Shown: positions 13,855-30,814, numbered from the stretch's first letter. The stretch: 64,000 nt of DNA from Pantoea agglomerans (GCF_021397715.1 NZ_CP090207.1:3968001-4032000); one strand, 5' to 3'. The notes: generated from the sequence alone by a model not told the origin. Numbers and translations: made by a program.

Positions 13855-14487
13855 ATGACTGCATTTCCTGCTACCGCGCCGCGCCTTGGGCTTTATCCGG
13901 TAGTCGATAGCGTTGACTGGATCGAACGCCTGCTGGACGCGGGCGTCCGTACTCTGCAACTGCGCATCAAAGACCAGCCGGACGAGGCCGCCGAAGCCGC
14001 TGTCGCCCAGGCGATTGCGCTGGGCAAACGCTACGATGCGCGCCTGTTTATCAATGACTACTGGCGGCTGGCGATTAAACATCACGCCTACGGTGTGCAT
14101 CTGGGTCAGGAAGATCTGGAGGTGGCAGACCTGGCGCAGATCCACCAGGCCGGACTACGGCTCGGTATTTCTACCCATGATGATGCCGAACTGGATCGTG
14201 CCCTGGCTATTCAGCCCTCTTATATCGCGCTGGGCCACATTTTCCCAACCCGGACCAAAGAGATGCCCTCGGCACCACAGGGACTGGCGGAACTGCAGCG
14301 ACATCTGGCGCGCCTGTCACACATTCCCACCGTGGCGATTGGCGGTATCTCTGTGGATCGCGCGCCAGCGGTGCTGGCGACGGGCGTCGGCAGTATTGCG
14401 GTGGTCAGCGCCATTACTCAGGCAGATGACTGGCGTGAGGCGACCCGTATTCTGCTGGCACTGGCCGAACCGGAGCCGTTTGCATGA
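13855..14487 (+). CDS. thiE: Thiamine-phosphate synthase ThiE
   Basis: ThiE couples HMP pyrophosphate to the thiazole phosphate to give thiamine monophosphate. The TIM-barrel protein has 210 residues (E. coli 211). It shows the family motifs [28 protein letters not shown] and [17 protein letters not shown]. It is translationally close to thiC. In E. coli thiF begins over the thiE stop; here an ATG does overlap the stop (14484) but opens only five codons, and thiFSGH are absent. Confidence 0.98.
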   Translation: MTAFPATAPRLGLYPVVDSVDWIERLLDAGVRTLQLRIKDQPDEAAEAAVAQAIALGKRYDARLFINDYWRLAIKHHAYGVHLGQEDLEVADLAQIHQAGLRLGISTHDDAELDRALAIQPSYIALGHIFPTRTKEMPSAPQGLAELQRHLARLSHIPTVAIGGISVDRAPAVLATGVGSIAVVSAITQADDWREATRILLALAEPEPFA

Positions 14488-14501
14488 GTATGACTGAGTA
14501 A
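14484..14501 (+). other. Five-codon ORF overlapping the thiE stop
   Basis: An ATG overlaps the thiE stop codon as ATGA (14484-14487) and opens a frame reading MSMTE then TAA. The overlap geometry is that of coupled genes such as E. coli thiE-thiF. No recognisable thiF sequence follows in 14502-14637. It may be the relic of a lost downstream gene, or chance. Confidence 0.35.
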
Positions 14502-14637
14502 CCTGCCGCAAAAATAATCAACGTACTGTAACGACAGCGAAAAAGCAGGAAGGCCGCGCGCAGTGATTCATTCAGTTGCTGGCGCGGCATCGGCCTACGG
14601 CTTACGGTAACGGTCGTCAGGTGATCGTTATCTGACC

Positions 14638-14678
14638 AGGGCCAGTTCCCTCCCTCTTTCTGGCCCTGCTTCTTCCTT
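14638..14678 (+). terminator. thiCE intrinsic terminator
   Basis: Stem AGGGCCAG (14638-14645) / CTGGCCCT (14660-14667) with a 14-nt pyrimidine loop, then a T-rich tail (GCTTCTTCCTTATTT). It ends the shortened thi operon against the convergent regulator gene. The preceding 14502-14637 shows no gene. Confidence 0.75.
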
Positions 14679-16146
14679 ATTTAGCCACCAGCAGATCGGA
14701 CGCTAAGGCAATGGGGAGATCATCATGCTGGCAGGCGCGCATCGCCCGCTCAACGGCGGCTCCCACTTTTGCCAGCGCCTGTTCAGTGTGATCATTGATC
14801 GGCAAGCCATAATTTAAGCGCAGGCAGTTACGGTATTTACCCGAGGCAGAAAACAGCGAGCCTACGGCAATCTGGATTTTAGATTCATGCAACTCGCGAT
14901 TGAGCCGCACCGCATCAAAGGGTTCGGGCAACTCAATCCACATCAGAAAACCGCCCTGAGGTCGGGAAACACATATACCGCAGGGGAAGTAGTGCCGTAC
15001 CCAGCAACTGAAAATTTCATAATTGCGATGGTAGATTTGCCGCATCCGCCGCAGATGAGGTTGATAATGGCCCTGACGAATAAACTCGGACACCGCATGT
15101 TGCGGCTGCGTGGCGGTAGAACCGGTAACGATGTACTTCATATGCAGAACGCGGTCCCGGTAGCGGCCCGGTGCTACCCAGCCAACCCGTAAACCGGGCG
15201 CCAGGGTTTTAGAAAAGGAGCTGCAGAGCAGAACCCGGCCATCCAGATCCAGCGCTTTAATGGTCGGCGGACGCGGATATTCCCAGGCAAGTTCACCATA
15301 GACGTCATCTTCAATTACTGCGGCGTCAAAACGTTGTGCCAGCGTCAGCAGCGCGCGTTTGCGCGGTTCCGGCATGATGAAACCCAGCGGGTTATTACAG
15401 TTCGGCACCACGACCACTGCTTTAATGGGCCACTGATCAAAGGCCAGTTCCAGCGCTTCCAGACTGATGCCGGTGACCGCATCGGTGGGGATTTCAATGG
15501 CGCGGATGCCAAAGCCGCGCAGCGTCTGCATGATGCCGTGAAAAGAGGGTGACTCCACCGCAATGATATCGCCGGGCTCGCAGACCGCGCGTACCGCCAC
15601 CGATAACGCTTCATGACAGCCGGTGGTAATCACGATGTCATCCGCAGTGAGCTGACAGCCGCTGTCGATCGCCAGACGTGCCACCTGTTGCCGCAGTTCC
15701 AGCACGCCATACAGGTTGTCATAGTTGAGTAACGCCATTTCCTGCTTCTGGGCCTGGCGGCTGAATGCCTTCCACAGCGGTTTAATCGTCGGCTGGGTCA
15801 GATCCGGCATGCCACTGCCCAGCTGAAGCACATCGTTGTCCAGACGACTGTTGATCAACTCCAGTACCGCATCCCATTGGGTCACTTCAACCGGACGCTG
15901 CGCAGGCCGAGTCAGTGCCGGTATCGGCGGTGTCGCTTTCCGCGACGCGACGAAATAACCTGAACGCGACTGGGGCGTGATCATCTGCTTCTCTTCCAGC
16001 AGGTGATACGCCTGCTGGACCGTGCTGATACTGACGCCATGCTCGGCGCTAAGGCTGCGTACCGAAGGGAGACGCTCACCGCTGCGGTACAGGCCCTGTT
16101 CAATACGCTGTGCCAGCAGCGTTGCCAGATGTTCATAGCGGGTCAT
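14677..16146 (-). CDS. MocR-family regulator (GntR winged helix fused to aminotransferase)
   Basis: A 489-residue protein with an N-terminal GntR winged helix-turn-helix (about 1-70, RLPSVRSLSAEHGVSISTVQ). It is fused to a fold-type I aminotransferase domain (about 100-475). PLP-site residues are present: NNPLG at 251-255, IEDDVYGE at 278-285, and the Schiff-base lysine Lys313 in SSFSKTLAPG. MocR proteins use PLP or amino-compound adducts to control transcription, often of a divergent gene. The target is unknown; the divergent DUF1127 gene and its own promoter are the obvious candidates. It occupies the place of E. coli thiFSGH. Confidence 0.9.
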   Translation of the reverse strand: MTRYEHLATLLAQRIEQGLYRSGERLPSVRSLSAEHGVSISTVQQAYHLLEEKQMITPQSRSGYFVASRKATPPIPALTRPAQRPVEVTQWDAVLELINSRLDNDVLQLGSGMPDLTQPTIKPLWKAFSRQAQKQEMALLNYDNLYGVLELRQQVARLAIDSGCQLTADDIVITTGCHEALSVAVRAVCEPGDIIAVESPSFHGIMQTLRGFGIRAIEIPTDAVTGISLEALELAFDQWPIKAVVVVPNCNNPLGFIMPEPRKRALLTLAQRFDAAVIEDDVYGELAWEYPRPPTIKALDLDGRVLLCSSFSKTLAPGLRVGWVAPGRYRDRVLHMKYIVTGSTATQPQHAVSEFIRQGHYQPHLRRMRQIYHRNYEIFSCWVRHYFPCGICVSRPQGGFLMWIELPEPFDAVRLNRELHESKIQIAVGSLFSASGKYRNCLRLNYGLPINDHTEQALAKVGAAVERAMRACQHDDLPIALASDLLVAK

Positions 16147-16227
16147 CGTATCCTCTCTCTTCGTTTCGCAAAGTCTTAACCAGTACAGTTAGCCACTATT
16201 ATTACCATTCAGATCGGTTTCCCAGCA

Positions 16228-16272
16228 ATCTGTATGTTAAATAAAGGTGAATTTTGCATCTGTATCATACAG
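16228..16272. promoter_or_regulatory. Candidate MocR operator in the divergent promoter region
   Basis: The 173-bp gap between the regulator and the DUF1127 gene holds a perfect palindrome, CTGTAT-C-ATACAG (16260-16272). A direct copy of ATCTGTAT at 16228-16235 lies 30 bp from its counterpart at 16258-16265. A related GTACAG occurs at 16183-16188. Spaced repeats of this kind are typical of MocR targets; binding is inferred. Confidence 0.45.
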
Positions 16273-16319
16273 CGCATTCCCAACAAAATGGTCTCAGGCA
16301 ATTCAATGAGGACCGGACA

Positions 16320-16499
16320 ATGGGATATGATGAAAATCGCGCGGGAAAACCGTTTACAGGCACCCCTTATACGCTGGTGCGTTATCTGTGGCGCAGCTTT
16401 AAACGCTGGCAGTGCCGGCGTGAAACCCGCCTCATTCTGTCGAAGCTCAGCGACGGGCAGCTGAAAGATATCGGCCTCGGTCGCGATGACTGGAAATAG
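16320..16499 (+). CDS. DUF1127 small protein
   Basis: A basic protein of 59 residues whose C-terminus ILSKLSDGQLKDIGLGRDDW is a typical DUF1127 (YjiS-like) domain: a helix, then LxDxxLxDIGL. GAGG lies 9 nt before the ATG. Small DUF1127 proteins have been linked to RNA binding and phosphate/carbon responses in some alphaproteobacteria, but the role in enterics is unknown. It is divergent from the MocR gene and convergent with rpoC. Confidence 0.85.
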   Translation: MGYDENRAGKPFTGTPYTLVRYLWRSFKRWQCRRETRLILSKLSDGQLKDIGLGRDDWK

Positions 16500-16512
16500 C
16501 TGTACTGAAGCC

Positions 16513-16545
16513 AAAAAAAAACCCTGCCGAGGCAGGGTTTTTTAT
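16513..16545. terminator. Bidirectional terminator between DUF1127 gene and rpoC
   Basis: Stem ACCCTGCC / GGCAGGGT (16521-16538) is flanked by an A-run on the left and a T-run on the right, so it can stop transcription from both sides, including the long rpoBC transcript. Confidence 0.92.
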
Positions 16546-16559
16546 TTCACCAGCGACAA

Positions 16560-20783
<4,224 letters not shown>

Positions 20784-20812
20784 GGATTAGCTCCCGTCGG
20801 AGTGAGACTCAG

Positions 20813-20904
20813 GGGGCGTCCAACCGAAATTGAACGCCCCATAACCAGTACAATTGCGAGCGCTTAACCCTGCGCTTTCAGGCGGCAGTGACCCGCCGCC
20901 TGAA
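20813..20904 (-). promoter_or_regulatory. rpoB-rpoC intergenic hairpins
   Basis: The spacer mRNA can form two strong hairpins. One has TTCAGGCGGC / GCCGCCTGAA arms (20877-20904). The other has GGGGCGT / ACGCCCC arms (20813-20840). Neither is followed by a U-tract, so they are not terminators; processing or stability roles are possible. Confidence 0.5.
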
Positions 20905-20910
20905 TCGGGG

Positions 20911-23900
20911 TTACTCGTCTTCCAGCTCGATGTTGATACCCAGCGAGCGAATCTCTTTCAACAGTACGTTGAACGATTCTGGCATGCCCGGTTCCATCTG
21001 ATGGTTGCCGTCAACGATGTTTTTATACATCTTGGTACGGCCGTTGACGTCATCAGACTTAACGGTAAGCATTTCCTGCAGGGTATACGCGGCGCCGTAT
21101 GCTTCCAGCGCCCACACTTCCATCTCACCGAAGCGCTGACCACCGAACTGTGCCTTACCACCCAGCGGCTGCTGAGTAACCAGGCTGTAGGAACCGGTTG
21201 AACGCGCATGCATCTTGTCATCAACCAGGTGGTTGAGTTTCAGCATATACATATAGCCAACGGTTACCTGACGTTCGAACTGCTCACCGGTACGGCCGTC
21301 AAACAGGGTAATCTGACCAGAAGAAGGCAGACCGCCGAGCTGTAACAGCTCTTTGATTTCGCTCTCTTTCGCGCCGTCAAACACCGGAGTGGCGATTGGC
21401 ATACCTTTTTTCAGGTTCTCAGCCAGACGCAGAACTTCGTCGTCGGTGAACGTATTCAGATCAACTTTCTGACGTACGTCGGTGCCCAGGTCGTAAGCGC
21501 GCTGGATGAATTCGCGCAGTTTCGCGACCTCTTCCTGCTTCTTCAGCATGGCGTTGATCTTCTCGCCGATGCCTTTCGCTGCCATACCCAGGTGGGTTTC
21601 AAGGATCTGACCGATGTTCATACGTGACGGTACGCCCAGCGGGTTCAGTACGATGTCAACCGGCGTGCCGTGTTCATCGTAAGGCATATCTTCGATCGGG
21701 TTGATCTTGGAGATAACACCTTTGTTACCGTGACGACCTGCCATTTTGTCACCCGGTTGAATCTGACGCTTAACGGCCAGATAAACCTTAACGATTTTCA
21801 GCACGCCTGGTGCCAGATCATCGCCCTGGGTGATCTTACGACGCTTACCTTCGAGCTTCTTCTCAAACTCGTGTTTCAGTTCGTCGTACTGCTCTGCCAG
21901 CTGCTCCAGCTGGTTTTGCTTAGCTTCGTCAGTCAGACCCAGTTCCAGCCAGCGCTCACGCGGCAGCTTGTCCAGTTTGTCTGCTTCAACGCCACCGGAA
22001 ATCAGCACGCTCTGGATACGGCTGAACAGGCCCGCTTCCAGAATCTGCAGTTCTTCAGACAGGTCTTTCTTGGCCTGCTTCAGCTGCATCTCTTCGATTT
22101 CAAGTGCACGTTTGTCTTTTTCCACGCCATCGCGGGTAAAGACCTGAACGTCGATCACGGTGCCTGACACGCCGTTCGGTACGCGCAGTGACGAATCTTT
22201 CACGTCAGAGGCTTTTTCACCGAAGATAGCGCGCAGCAGTTTTTCTTCCGGCGTCAGCTGGGTTTCACCTTTCGGCGTTACCTTGCCCACCAGAATGTCA
22301 CCACCGGTCACTTCAGCACCGATATAGACGATGCCGGATTCATCCAGTTTAGACAGCGCTGCTTCACCCACGTTCGGGATATCGGCAGTGATCTCTTCTG
22401 GCCCCAGCTTGGTGTCACGCGACACACAGGCGAGTTCCTGGATGTGAATAGTGGTGAAGCGATCTTCCTGAACCACACGCTCGGAGACCAAAATGGAGTC
22501 TTCGAAGTTGTAGCCGTTCCACGGCATGAACGCGACACGCATGTTCTGGCCCAGCGCCAGTTCACCGAGGTCGGTGGACGGGCCATCTGCCAGCACGTCG
22601 CCGCGCTCAACCGGCTCACCCAGAGAAACACATGGCATCTGGTTGATGCAGGTGTTCTGGTTAGAACGGGTATATTTGGTCAGGTTGTAGATGTCGATAC
22701 CGGCTTCGCCAGCGTGCATTTCGTCTTCGTTAACTTTGATAACGATACGGGATGCATCAACGTACTGTACGGTACCGCCACGTTTCGCTACGGCGGTTAC
22801 ACCGGAGTCAACCGCAACAGCACGTTCCATACCGGTACCAACCAGCGGCTTATCAGCACGCAGAGTCGGAACGGCCTGACGTTGCATGTTCGCACCCATC
22901 AGGGCGCGGTTGGCGTCATCGTGTTCCAGGAACGGGATCAGTGATGCACCGACAGAAACCACCTGTTGGGTGGAAACGTCCATGTAGTCAACCTGATCGC
23001 GGCTGAACAGGCTCGACTCGCCTTTGCTACGGCAGGTGACCAGGTCATCAACGAACGCACCGTTCTCATCAAGCGAGGCGTTCGCCTGAGCGATAACGTA
23101 GTTACCCTCTTCGATAGCGGAGAGGTAGTGAATCTCGTCAGACACTAAACCATCGATAACACGACGATAAGGTGTTTCAAGGAAACCGTACTCGTTGGTC
23201 TGTGCATAGACAGACAAGGAGTTGATCAGGCCGATGTTCGGACCTTCAGGAGTTTCGATTGGGCAGACACGACCGTAGTGCGTTGGGTGTACGTCACGCA
23301 CTTCGAAGCCGGCACGCTCACGAGTCAGACCACCTGGGCCAAGTGCAGAGATACGACGTTTGTGCGTAATCTCTGACAGCGGGTTGTTCTGATCCATAAA
23401 CTGAGAGAGCTGGCTTGAACCAAAGAACTCTTTCACCGCCGCCGAAATCGGCTTGGCGTTGATCATGTCCTGTGGCATCAGGGTATCGAGGTCGCCCAGT
23501 GACAGACGCTCTTTAACCGCACGCTCAACACGCACCAGACCCACACGGAACTGGTTCTCAGCCATCTCACCGACTGAACGAATACGACGGTTACCGAGGT
23601 GGTCGATATCGTCCACTTCGCCTTTACCGTTACGGATGTCGATCAGCTTCTTCATCACTTCGATGATGTCTTCTTTGCTCAGGATGCCTGAACCTTCGAT
23701 TTCATCACGCAGCAATGAACGGTTGAACTTCATGCGGCCGACCGCAGAGAGATCGTAACGATCTTCAGAGAAGAACAGGTTCTCAAACAGGTTCTCTGCA
23801 GCTTCACGCGTTGGCGGCTCACCAGGACGCATCATGCGGTAGATCTCAACCAGTGCGCTCAGGCGATCGCTGGTTGGGTCGACACGCAGGGTCTCGGAGA

Positions 23901-24939
23901 TATAAGGACCGTGGTCCAGATCGTTAGTGAACAGCGTTTCGATGCGCTTGTGACCCGCCTGGCTCAGCTTAGCCAGCACATCCAGCGACAGCTCCATGTT
24001 GGCCGCAATGATCAGCTCACCGGTGCTCTCATCGATATAATCTTTAGAGACCACTTTGCCCGCGATATATTCAACCGGGACTTCGATGTGCTGAATGCCA
24101 TCTTTTTCCAGCTGACGGATATGGCGCGCAGTAATACGGCGTGCTTTTTCGACGTAGACGGTGCCGTTAGCTTCGATATCGAAGGTAGCGGTTTCACCGC
24201 GCAGGCGCTCAGGCACCAGTTCCATCTGCAGCTTGTTGTCACGGATTTCAAACACCACTTTCTCGAAGAAGATATCGAGGATTTCAGTGGTGGTGTAATG
24301 CAGTGCGCGCAGGATGATACTGGCCGGCAGCTTACGACGACGGTCAATACGGACGAACAGGTTATCTTTCGGGTCAAACTCAAAGTCGAGCCATGAACCA
24401 CGGTAAGGGATGATACGTGCGTTATACAGCACTTTACCCGATGAGTGGGTTTTACCCTTATCGCTGTCAAAGAACACGCCAGGACTACGGTGCAGCTGAG
24501 AAACGATAACGCGCTCGGTACCATTGATAACAAAGGTACCGTTGTCGGTCATGAGCGGAATCTCGCCCATGTAGACTTCTTGTTCTTTAATGTCTTTTAC
24601 GGTGCCTTCTGGCGCTTCGCGCTCATAGATCACCAGACGCAGTTTCACGCGCAGCGGTGCCGAATAGGTCACGCCACGGATCTGACACTCTTTCACGTCA
24701 AAGACAGGCTCACCTAAGCGATAGCTCACATACTGCAACTCAGAGTTGCCGCTGTAGCTGGCGATAGGGAAGACGGAACGGAATGCAGCTTCCAGTCCGT
24801 ACTGACCTTCTGGATCTTGCTCGATAAACTTCTGGAACGAATCAAGCTGGATGGAAAGGAGATAAGGTATGTCCAGAACTTGCGGACGTTTACCAAAATC
24901 CTTACGAATACGTTTTTTCTCGGTATAGGAGTAAACCAT
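20911..24939 (-). CDS. rpoB: RNA polymerase beta subunit
   Basis: The beta subunit, 1342 residues as in E. coli, forms the other half of the active-site cleft. The rifampicin cluster I reads [21 protein letters not shown] with the wild-type residues at all common resistance positions (E. coli numbering about 510-530), followed by [10 protein letters not shown]. The C-terminus ends [11 protein letters not shown]. The gene is preceded by a 331-bp leader with an attenuator, so only part of the transcription from rplJL reaches it. Confidence 0.99.
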   Translation of the reverse strand: MVYSYTEKKRIRKDFGKRPQVLDIPYLLSIQLDSFQKFIEQDPEGQYGLEAAFRSVFPIASYSGNSELQYVSYRLGEPVFDVKECQIRGVTYSAPLRVKLRLVIYEREAPEGTVKDIKEQEVYMGEIPLMTDNGTFVINGTERVIVSQLHRSPGVFFDSDKGKTHSSGKVLYNARIIPYRGSWLDFEFDPKDNLFVRIDRRRKLPASIILRALHYTTTEILDIFFEKVVFEIRDNKLQMELVPERLRGETATFDIEANGTVYVEKARRITARHIRQLEKDGIQHIEVPVEYIAGKVVSKDYIDESTGELIIAANMELSLDVLAKLSQAGHKRIETLFTNDLDHGPYISETLRVDPTSDRLSALVEIYRMMRPGEPPTREAAENLFENLFFSEDRYDLSAVGRMKFNRSLLRDEIEGSGILSKEDIIEVMKKLIDIRNGKGEVDDIDHLGNRRIRSVGEMAENQFRVGLVRVERAVKERLSLGDLDTLMPQDMINAKPISAAVKEFFGSSQLSQFMDQNNPLSEITHKRRISALGPGGLTRERAGFEVRDVHPTHYGRVCPIETPEGPNIGLINSLSVYAQTNEYGFLETPYRRVIDGLVSDEIHYLSAIEEGNYVIAQANASLDENGAFVDDLVTCRSKGESSLFSRDQVDYMDVSTQQVVSVGASLIPFLEHDDANRALMGANMQRQAVPTLRADKPLVGTGMERAVAVDSGVTAVAKRGGTVQYVDASRIVIKVNEDEMHAGEAGIDIYNLTKYTRSNQNTCINQMPCVSLGEPVERGDVLADGPSTDLGELALGQNMRVAFMPWNGYNFEDSILVSERVVQEDRFTTIHIQELACVSRDTKLGPEEITADIPNVGEAALSKLDESGIVYIGAEVTGGDILVGKVTPKGETQLTPEEKLLRAIFGEKASDVKDSSLRVPNGVSGTVIDVQVFTRDGVEKDKRALEIEEMQLKQAKKDLSEELQILEAGLFSRIQSVLISGGVEADKLDKLPRERWLELGLTDEAKQNQLEQLAEQYDELKHEFEKKLEGKRRKITQGDDLAPGVLKIVKVYLAVKRQIQPGDKMAGRHGNKGVISKINPIEDMPYDEHGTPVDIVLNPLGVPSRMNIGQILETHLGMAAKGIGEKINAMLKKQEEVAKLREFIQRAYDLGTDVRQKVDLNTFTDDEVLRLAENLKKGMPIATPVFDGAKESEIKELLQLGGLPSSGQITLFDGRTGEQFERQVTVGYMYMLKLNHLVDDKMHARSTGSYSLVTQQPLGGKAQFGGQRFGEMEVWALEAYGAAYTLQEMLTVKSDDVNGRTKMYKNIVDGNHQMEPGMPESFNVLLKEIRSLGINIELEDE

Positions 24940-25199
24940 AGGGTTCCTCAGCTAGCTGACAAGTCGACCCACGCTGTCCGTCCTGACAGGACAGTTCATG
25001 CAACACGATTTTGTTTGTTTCACTGGCTGCGCAGCAGCAGTGCAATACCTCTTTCTATCACGCTTAAATCATTTCATCGCTTTTGCGAGGGCAGGGAACC
25101 CGCACAGGAAAGCGGTATATTAAGTCGTCGATAGAGAAAGATATTGAGAAGAGCAACAATGGACAAACAGTGTGAAACCCCATTGAGGCCCTGTAGCGC
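24940..25199 (-). promoter_or_regulatory. rpoB leader / RNA processing region
   Basis: No gene is visible between rplL and rpoB. On the minus strand the segments ATCGACGACTTAATATA and GAAATGATTTAAGCGTGATAG recur from memory in the E. coli rplL-rpoB spacer, where RNase III cleaves. Their conservation suggests the same processing here. The exact cleavage site cannot be read from sequence. Confidence 0.55.
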
Positions 25200-25230
25200 A
25201 AAAAGGCTGGTGACCAAAAAGTCACCAGCC
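25200..25230 (-). terminator. rplL-rpoB attenuator
   Basis: A 10-bp stem GGCTGGTGAC / GTCACCAGCC with a 6-nt loop and a U5 tract on the minus strand. It matches the E. coli attenuator that lets only a fraction of polymerases continue from rplJL into rpoBC, balancing ribosomal protein and polymerase levels. Confidence 0.93.
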
Positions 25231-25270
25231 ATCAGCCTGAAACTACTCAGACTGCAACCCGAAGGTTGTC

Positions 25271-25633
25271 TTACTTAACTTCAACTTCAGCGCCAGCTTC
25301 TTTCAGAGCAGCTTCAAGTGCAGCTGCGTCATCTTTGCTGATGCCTTCTTTGATTACGCCAGTTGCTTCAACCAGATCTTTGGCTTCTTTCAGGCCCAGA
25401 CCAGTTGCAGTACGTACGGCTTTGATTACTGCTACTTTGTTCGCGCCAACAGCTTTCAGGATAACGTCGAATTCAGTTTTTTCTTCAACAGCTTCAGCCG
25501 GGCCAGCAGCAACAGCTACAGCAGCAGCAGCAGAAACGCCGAATTTTTCTTCCATAGCAGAAACCAGCTCAACTACTTCCATTACGGACATAGCTGCAAC
25601 AGCTTCCAGAATTTGGTCTTTAGTGATAGACAT
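25271..25633 (-). CDS. rplL: 50S ribosomal protein L7/L12
   Basis: The multicopy stalk protein that recruits translation GTPases. It has 120 residues (E. coli 121), with an N-terminal dimerisation helix ([16 protein letters not shown]), an Ala-rich hinge at about 35-50, and the conserved factor-binding domain [19 protein letters not shown]. It lies 66 bp after rplJ and upstream of the rpoBC attenuator. Confidence 0.99.
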   Translation of the reverse strand: MSITKDQILEAVAAMSVMEVVELVSAMEEKFGVSAAAAVAVAAGPAEAVEEKTEFDVILKAVGANKVAVIKAVRTATGLGLKEAKDLVEATGVIKEGISKDDAAALEAALKEAGAEVEVK

Positions 25634-25699
25634 GACAATTGTTCCTAAGAATCAGAAAAAGTTTATACGTTAGCAAGTACGAAGAAAAAGAATCTGGCC

Positions 25700-26197
25700 T
25701 TAAGCCGCTTCTTTTGCATCGCGTACAGCAGCCAGAGTGCGGACCAGTTTGCCAGCAGCGGCTTCTTTCATGGTCGACATCAGACGTGCCAGTGCTTCTT
25801 CGTAGGTCGGCAGAGTTGCCAGACGGTCAATATTAGCCGCCGTGATCAGCTCACCTTCAAAGGCTGCAGCTTTGACCTCAAATTTTGCATTCGCTTTCGC
25901 GAAATCTTTGAACAGACGAGCAGCAGCGCCCGGGTGTTCCATAGAATATGCAATCAGGGTCGGACCAACAAACGTGTCTTTCAGGCACTCGAACTGAGTA
26001 CCTTCAACGACGCGGCGCAGCAGGGTGTTACGAACAACACGCATGTAAACGCCAGCTTCACGACCTGCTTTACGCAGTTCGGTCATTTTATCAACGGTAA
26101 CGCCACGGGAATCCGCAACAACCGCTGAAAGCGCGCCTTTGGCTACTTCGCTGACTTCAGCAACAATCGCTTGTTTGTCTTGAAGATTTAATGCCAT
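25700..26197 (-). CDS. rplJ: 50S ribosomal protein L10
   Basis: L10 anchors the L7/L12 dimers to 23S rRNA. It has 165 residues, as in E. coli. Conserved parts are the N-terminal [17 protein letters not shown], the RNA-binding [20 protein letters not shown], and a C-terminal helix for L12. Together with L12 it represses its own mRNA by binding the leader upstream. The ATG is preceded by AGGAG. Confidence 0.99.
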   Translation of the reverse strand: MALNLQDKQAIVAEVSEVAKGALSAVVADSRGVTVDKMTELRKAGREAGVYMRVVRNTLLRRVVEGTQFECLKDTFVGPTLIAYSMEHPGAAARLFKDFAKANAKFEVKAAAFEGELITAANIDRLATLPTYEEALARLMSTMKEAAAGKLVRTLAAVRDAKEAA

Positions 26198-26562
26198 TAG
26201 CTTTTGCTCCTGGATTTGACCGGGGAAGGATTTCCCCGGAACTCACTTCACTTACTCACCCGAAGGGAAATAAGCGCTCGAACACGGTGAGCAGAATCCA
26301 GCTAAGAAAAAATTCTTTTGGTTCTGTCACCGTCTACGCAGGGAATTAAGCGAAATATCCGAAGATAAGCCGCTCCTGCGGTCTTGGACGGAGGCCAGGA
26401 TAAGGCCTGGCTCCAACCTAAATTCTGTTTGATGCAGCAGGGTTCAAAGCGGGAAGGCGATAAACGCAGCGACCGGTTCTGACTCTCTGGTATCGGTTCT
26501 GTTATTAACAGAGCAACGGGCGTAAGATTCTAGGTGAATTTTTCGCCCGTTTCAAGCAGCAA
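26198..26562 (-). promoter_or_regulatory. rplJL promoter and L10-binding leader
   Basis: No gene lies in this 365-bp gap. On the minus strand, segments such as CTCCGTCCAAGACCGCAGG, CCTGCGTAGACGGTGACAGA and CCTTCGGGTGAGTAAGTGA resemble the E. coli L10 leader, where L10-(L12)4 binds and represses rplJ translation. The rplJ promoter must also lie here, but I cannot fix its hexamers with confidence. Confidence 0.65.
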
Positions 26563-27708
<1,146 letters not shown>

Positions 27709-27784
27709 TCAAATGGGTTATAGCGCCTGAAAAGGCTCCCCGTGATAACGATTCACACGCTGTTGTCAGCGCATAAAAACAAAA

Positions 27785-27813
27785 GGCGCGAAATTGTAGT
27801 TAAATTTCGCGCC
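27785..27813 (-). terminator. secE-nusG intrinsic terminator
   Basis: An 11-bp stem GGCGCGAAATT / AATTTCGCGCC with a 7-nt loop is followed on the minus strand by TTTTGTTTTT, a strong terminator 34 bp after the nusG stop. Confidence 0.88.
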
Positions 27814-27821
27814 TGCTGCAA
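27793..27821 (-). promoter_or_regulatory. rplKA promoter overlapping the nusG terminator
   Basis: The minus strand has -35 TTGCAG, a 17-bp spacer and -10 TACAAT. The -10 lies in the loop and arm of the upstream terminator. The spacing and match are good, and a promoter is expected here from E. coli. Confidence 0.75.
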
Positions 27822-27846
27822 CAGCTAAATTGTGAGCGGAAAGAGG

Positions 27847-28392
27847 TTAACCTTTCTCCACCTGACCGAAGTCGAGTTCAACCGGTGTTGCACGACCAAA
27901 GATGGAGACGGACACCGTCAGACGGCTCTTCTCGTAATCCACATCTTCAACTACGCCGTTAAAGTCAGCAAACGGACCGTCGTTAACGCGAACCATTTCA
28001 CCTGGCTCGAACAGCGTTTTCGGACGCGGCTTATCGCCGACCTGCTGCAGACGGTTCATGATCGCATCGACTTCTTTGTCGCTGATAGGTGCCGGACGGT
28101 CAGAGGTGCCGCCAATGAAACCCATCACGCGCGGAACGCTGCGAACCAGGTGCCAGCTGGCGTCATTCATGACCATCTGGACCAGAACGTAACCCGGGAA
28201 AAACTTGCGCTCGCTCTTACGACGCTGGCCACCGCGAATTTCAACGACTTCTTCAGTCGGAACCATGACGTCGCCAAACAGCTCTTCCATGTTGTGCAAT
28301 TTGATATGCTCGCGCAGCGACTGTGCTACGCGGCCTTCAAAACCGGAAAACGCCTGTACGACGTACCAGCGTTTCTTTGGAGCTTCAGACAT
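27847..28392 (-). CDS. nusG: Transcription antitermination/elongation factor NusG
   Basis: NusG binds RNA polymerase through its NGN domain (about 1-120) and Rho or ribosomal S10 through its KOW domain (about 125-181, [17 protein letters not shown]). It has 181 residues, as in E. coli. It begins 1 bp after the secE stop. Its paralogue RfaH is also encoded in this window. Confidence 0.99.
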   Translation of the reverse strand: MSEAPKKRWYVVQAFSGFEGRVAQSLREHIKLHNMEELFGDVMVPTEEVVEIRGGQRRKSERKFFPGYVLVQMVMNDASWHLVRSVPRVMGFIGGTSDRPAPISDKEVDAIMNRLQQVGDKPRPKTLFEPGEMVRVNDGPFADFNGVVEDVDYEKSRLTVSVSIFGRATPVELDFGQVEKG

Positions 28393-28393
28393 C

Positions 28394-28777
28394 TCAGAAC
28401 CTCAGGCCAGTGATAAACGATACCAGACGGACCAGAATACCATCCAGCCCCCACAAAATCAGTGACATCACGGCGGTAACCGCGGCAACGATTAACGTGG
28501 TGTGCAGCGTCTCCTGGCGGGTTGGCCAGATAACCTTACGCATTTCGGTTCTTGCTTCACGAGCAAAAGCCACGGTTGCTTTGCCTTTGGTCGTTAAAAG
28601 CGCAATGCCGCCGGCCGCTGCAATCAGCACAACTACAGCTAATGCGCGCAGAGGCAGTGTCACATCACGATAGAGGTAGTTACCTACAATCGCTGCAAGT
28701 AGCAGTAACACGACTACTACCCACTTTACCGCTTCCAGGCCGCGCCCGCTCCCTTGAGCTTCGGTATTCGCACTCAT
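28394..28777 (-). CDS. secE: Protein translocase subunit SecE
   Basis: SecE clamps SecY in the inner-membrane translocon. The 127 residues match E. coli in length and carry three membrane segments (about 19-38, 44-62 and 95-118) plus the conserved cytoplasmic [17 protein letters not shown]. The start [13 protein letters not shown] was chosen as in E. coli over an ATG five codons upstream. The 229-bp gap to tufB holds its promoter and the tufB terminator. Confidence 0.98.
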   Translation of the reverse strand: MSANTEAQGSGRGLEAVKWVVVVLLLLAAIVGNYLYRDVTLPLRALAVVVLIAAAGGIALLTTKGKATVAFAREARTEMRKVIWPTRQETLHTTLIVAAVTAVMSLILWGLDGILVRLVSFITGLRF

Positions 28778-28949
28778 AAACCAACCTGCCACAATAATTC
28801 AGAAACTATTCTGCCCCGCAGTGCGAGGCATCCAAACCGAATGAGCTTTTGGGGCGTAACTCGGTCTCCTACGCCGCATAACAGAGCCTGTCTCAGCAAT
28901 GATTATGATCGAAAATCACTGATGAGCCAGGTTCTATGAAGCAGCGTGC

Positions 28950-28972
28950 AAAAAGGGCATCAAATGATGCCC
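28950..28972 (-). terminator. tRNA-tufB operon terminator
   Basis: Stem GGGCATC / GATGCCC with a short loop, followed on the minus strand by TTTTT, 35 bp after the tufB stop. Confidence 0.88.
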
Positions 28973-29006
28973 TTTTCGTGTGCATTGCGTCAAACGTTAT
29001 CGATAA

Positions 29007-30218
<1,212 letters not shown>

Positions 30219-30300
30219 TCAAAGATATCATCACATTAACCAGGCAATGCCTGACTGCAAGGAAGTTACAGAGAGAAAATCAGGAGGGAGATAAAGGAAG

Positions 30301-30376
30301 TGGTGCTGATACCCAGAGTCGAACTGGGGACCTCACCCTTACCAAGGGTGCGCTCTACCAACTGAGCCATATCAGC
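30301..30376 (-). tRNA. thrT: tRNA-Thr (anticodon GGU)
   Basis: A 76-nt cloverleaf with encoded CCA. The acceptor GCTGATA pairs with TATCAGC, and the anticodon loop CTTGGTA gives anticodon GGU. It is the last tRNA before tufB, separated by 109 bp. Confidence 0.97.
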
Positions 30377-30381
30377 ACATC

Positions 30382-30456
<75 letters not shown>

Positions 30457-30646
30457 ATCCTGGAACTCGGCTACCTGTTCTTTCTGTAGCTTGTGAGTAA
30501 CAGAGGATGTTCCCCTATTATTCACAGCCTGTCAGCGAAGCTGACCGACTTTGACTGCGCTAATGCCCAGCCTGAATTCAGGGTGAGATGTGACTCACCT
30601 GACAGATAAACAGGTTGTTTATCTGGTCTCAACCACAAGGCTGAGA

Positions 30647-30731
<85 letters not shown>

Positions 30732-30738
30732 TACTTGA

Positions 30739-30814
<76 letters not shown>

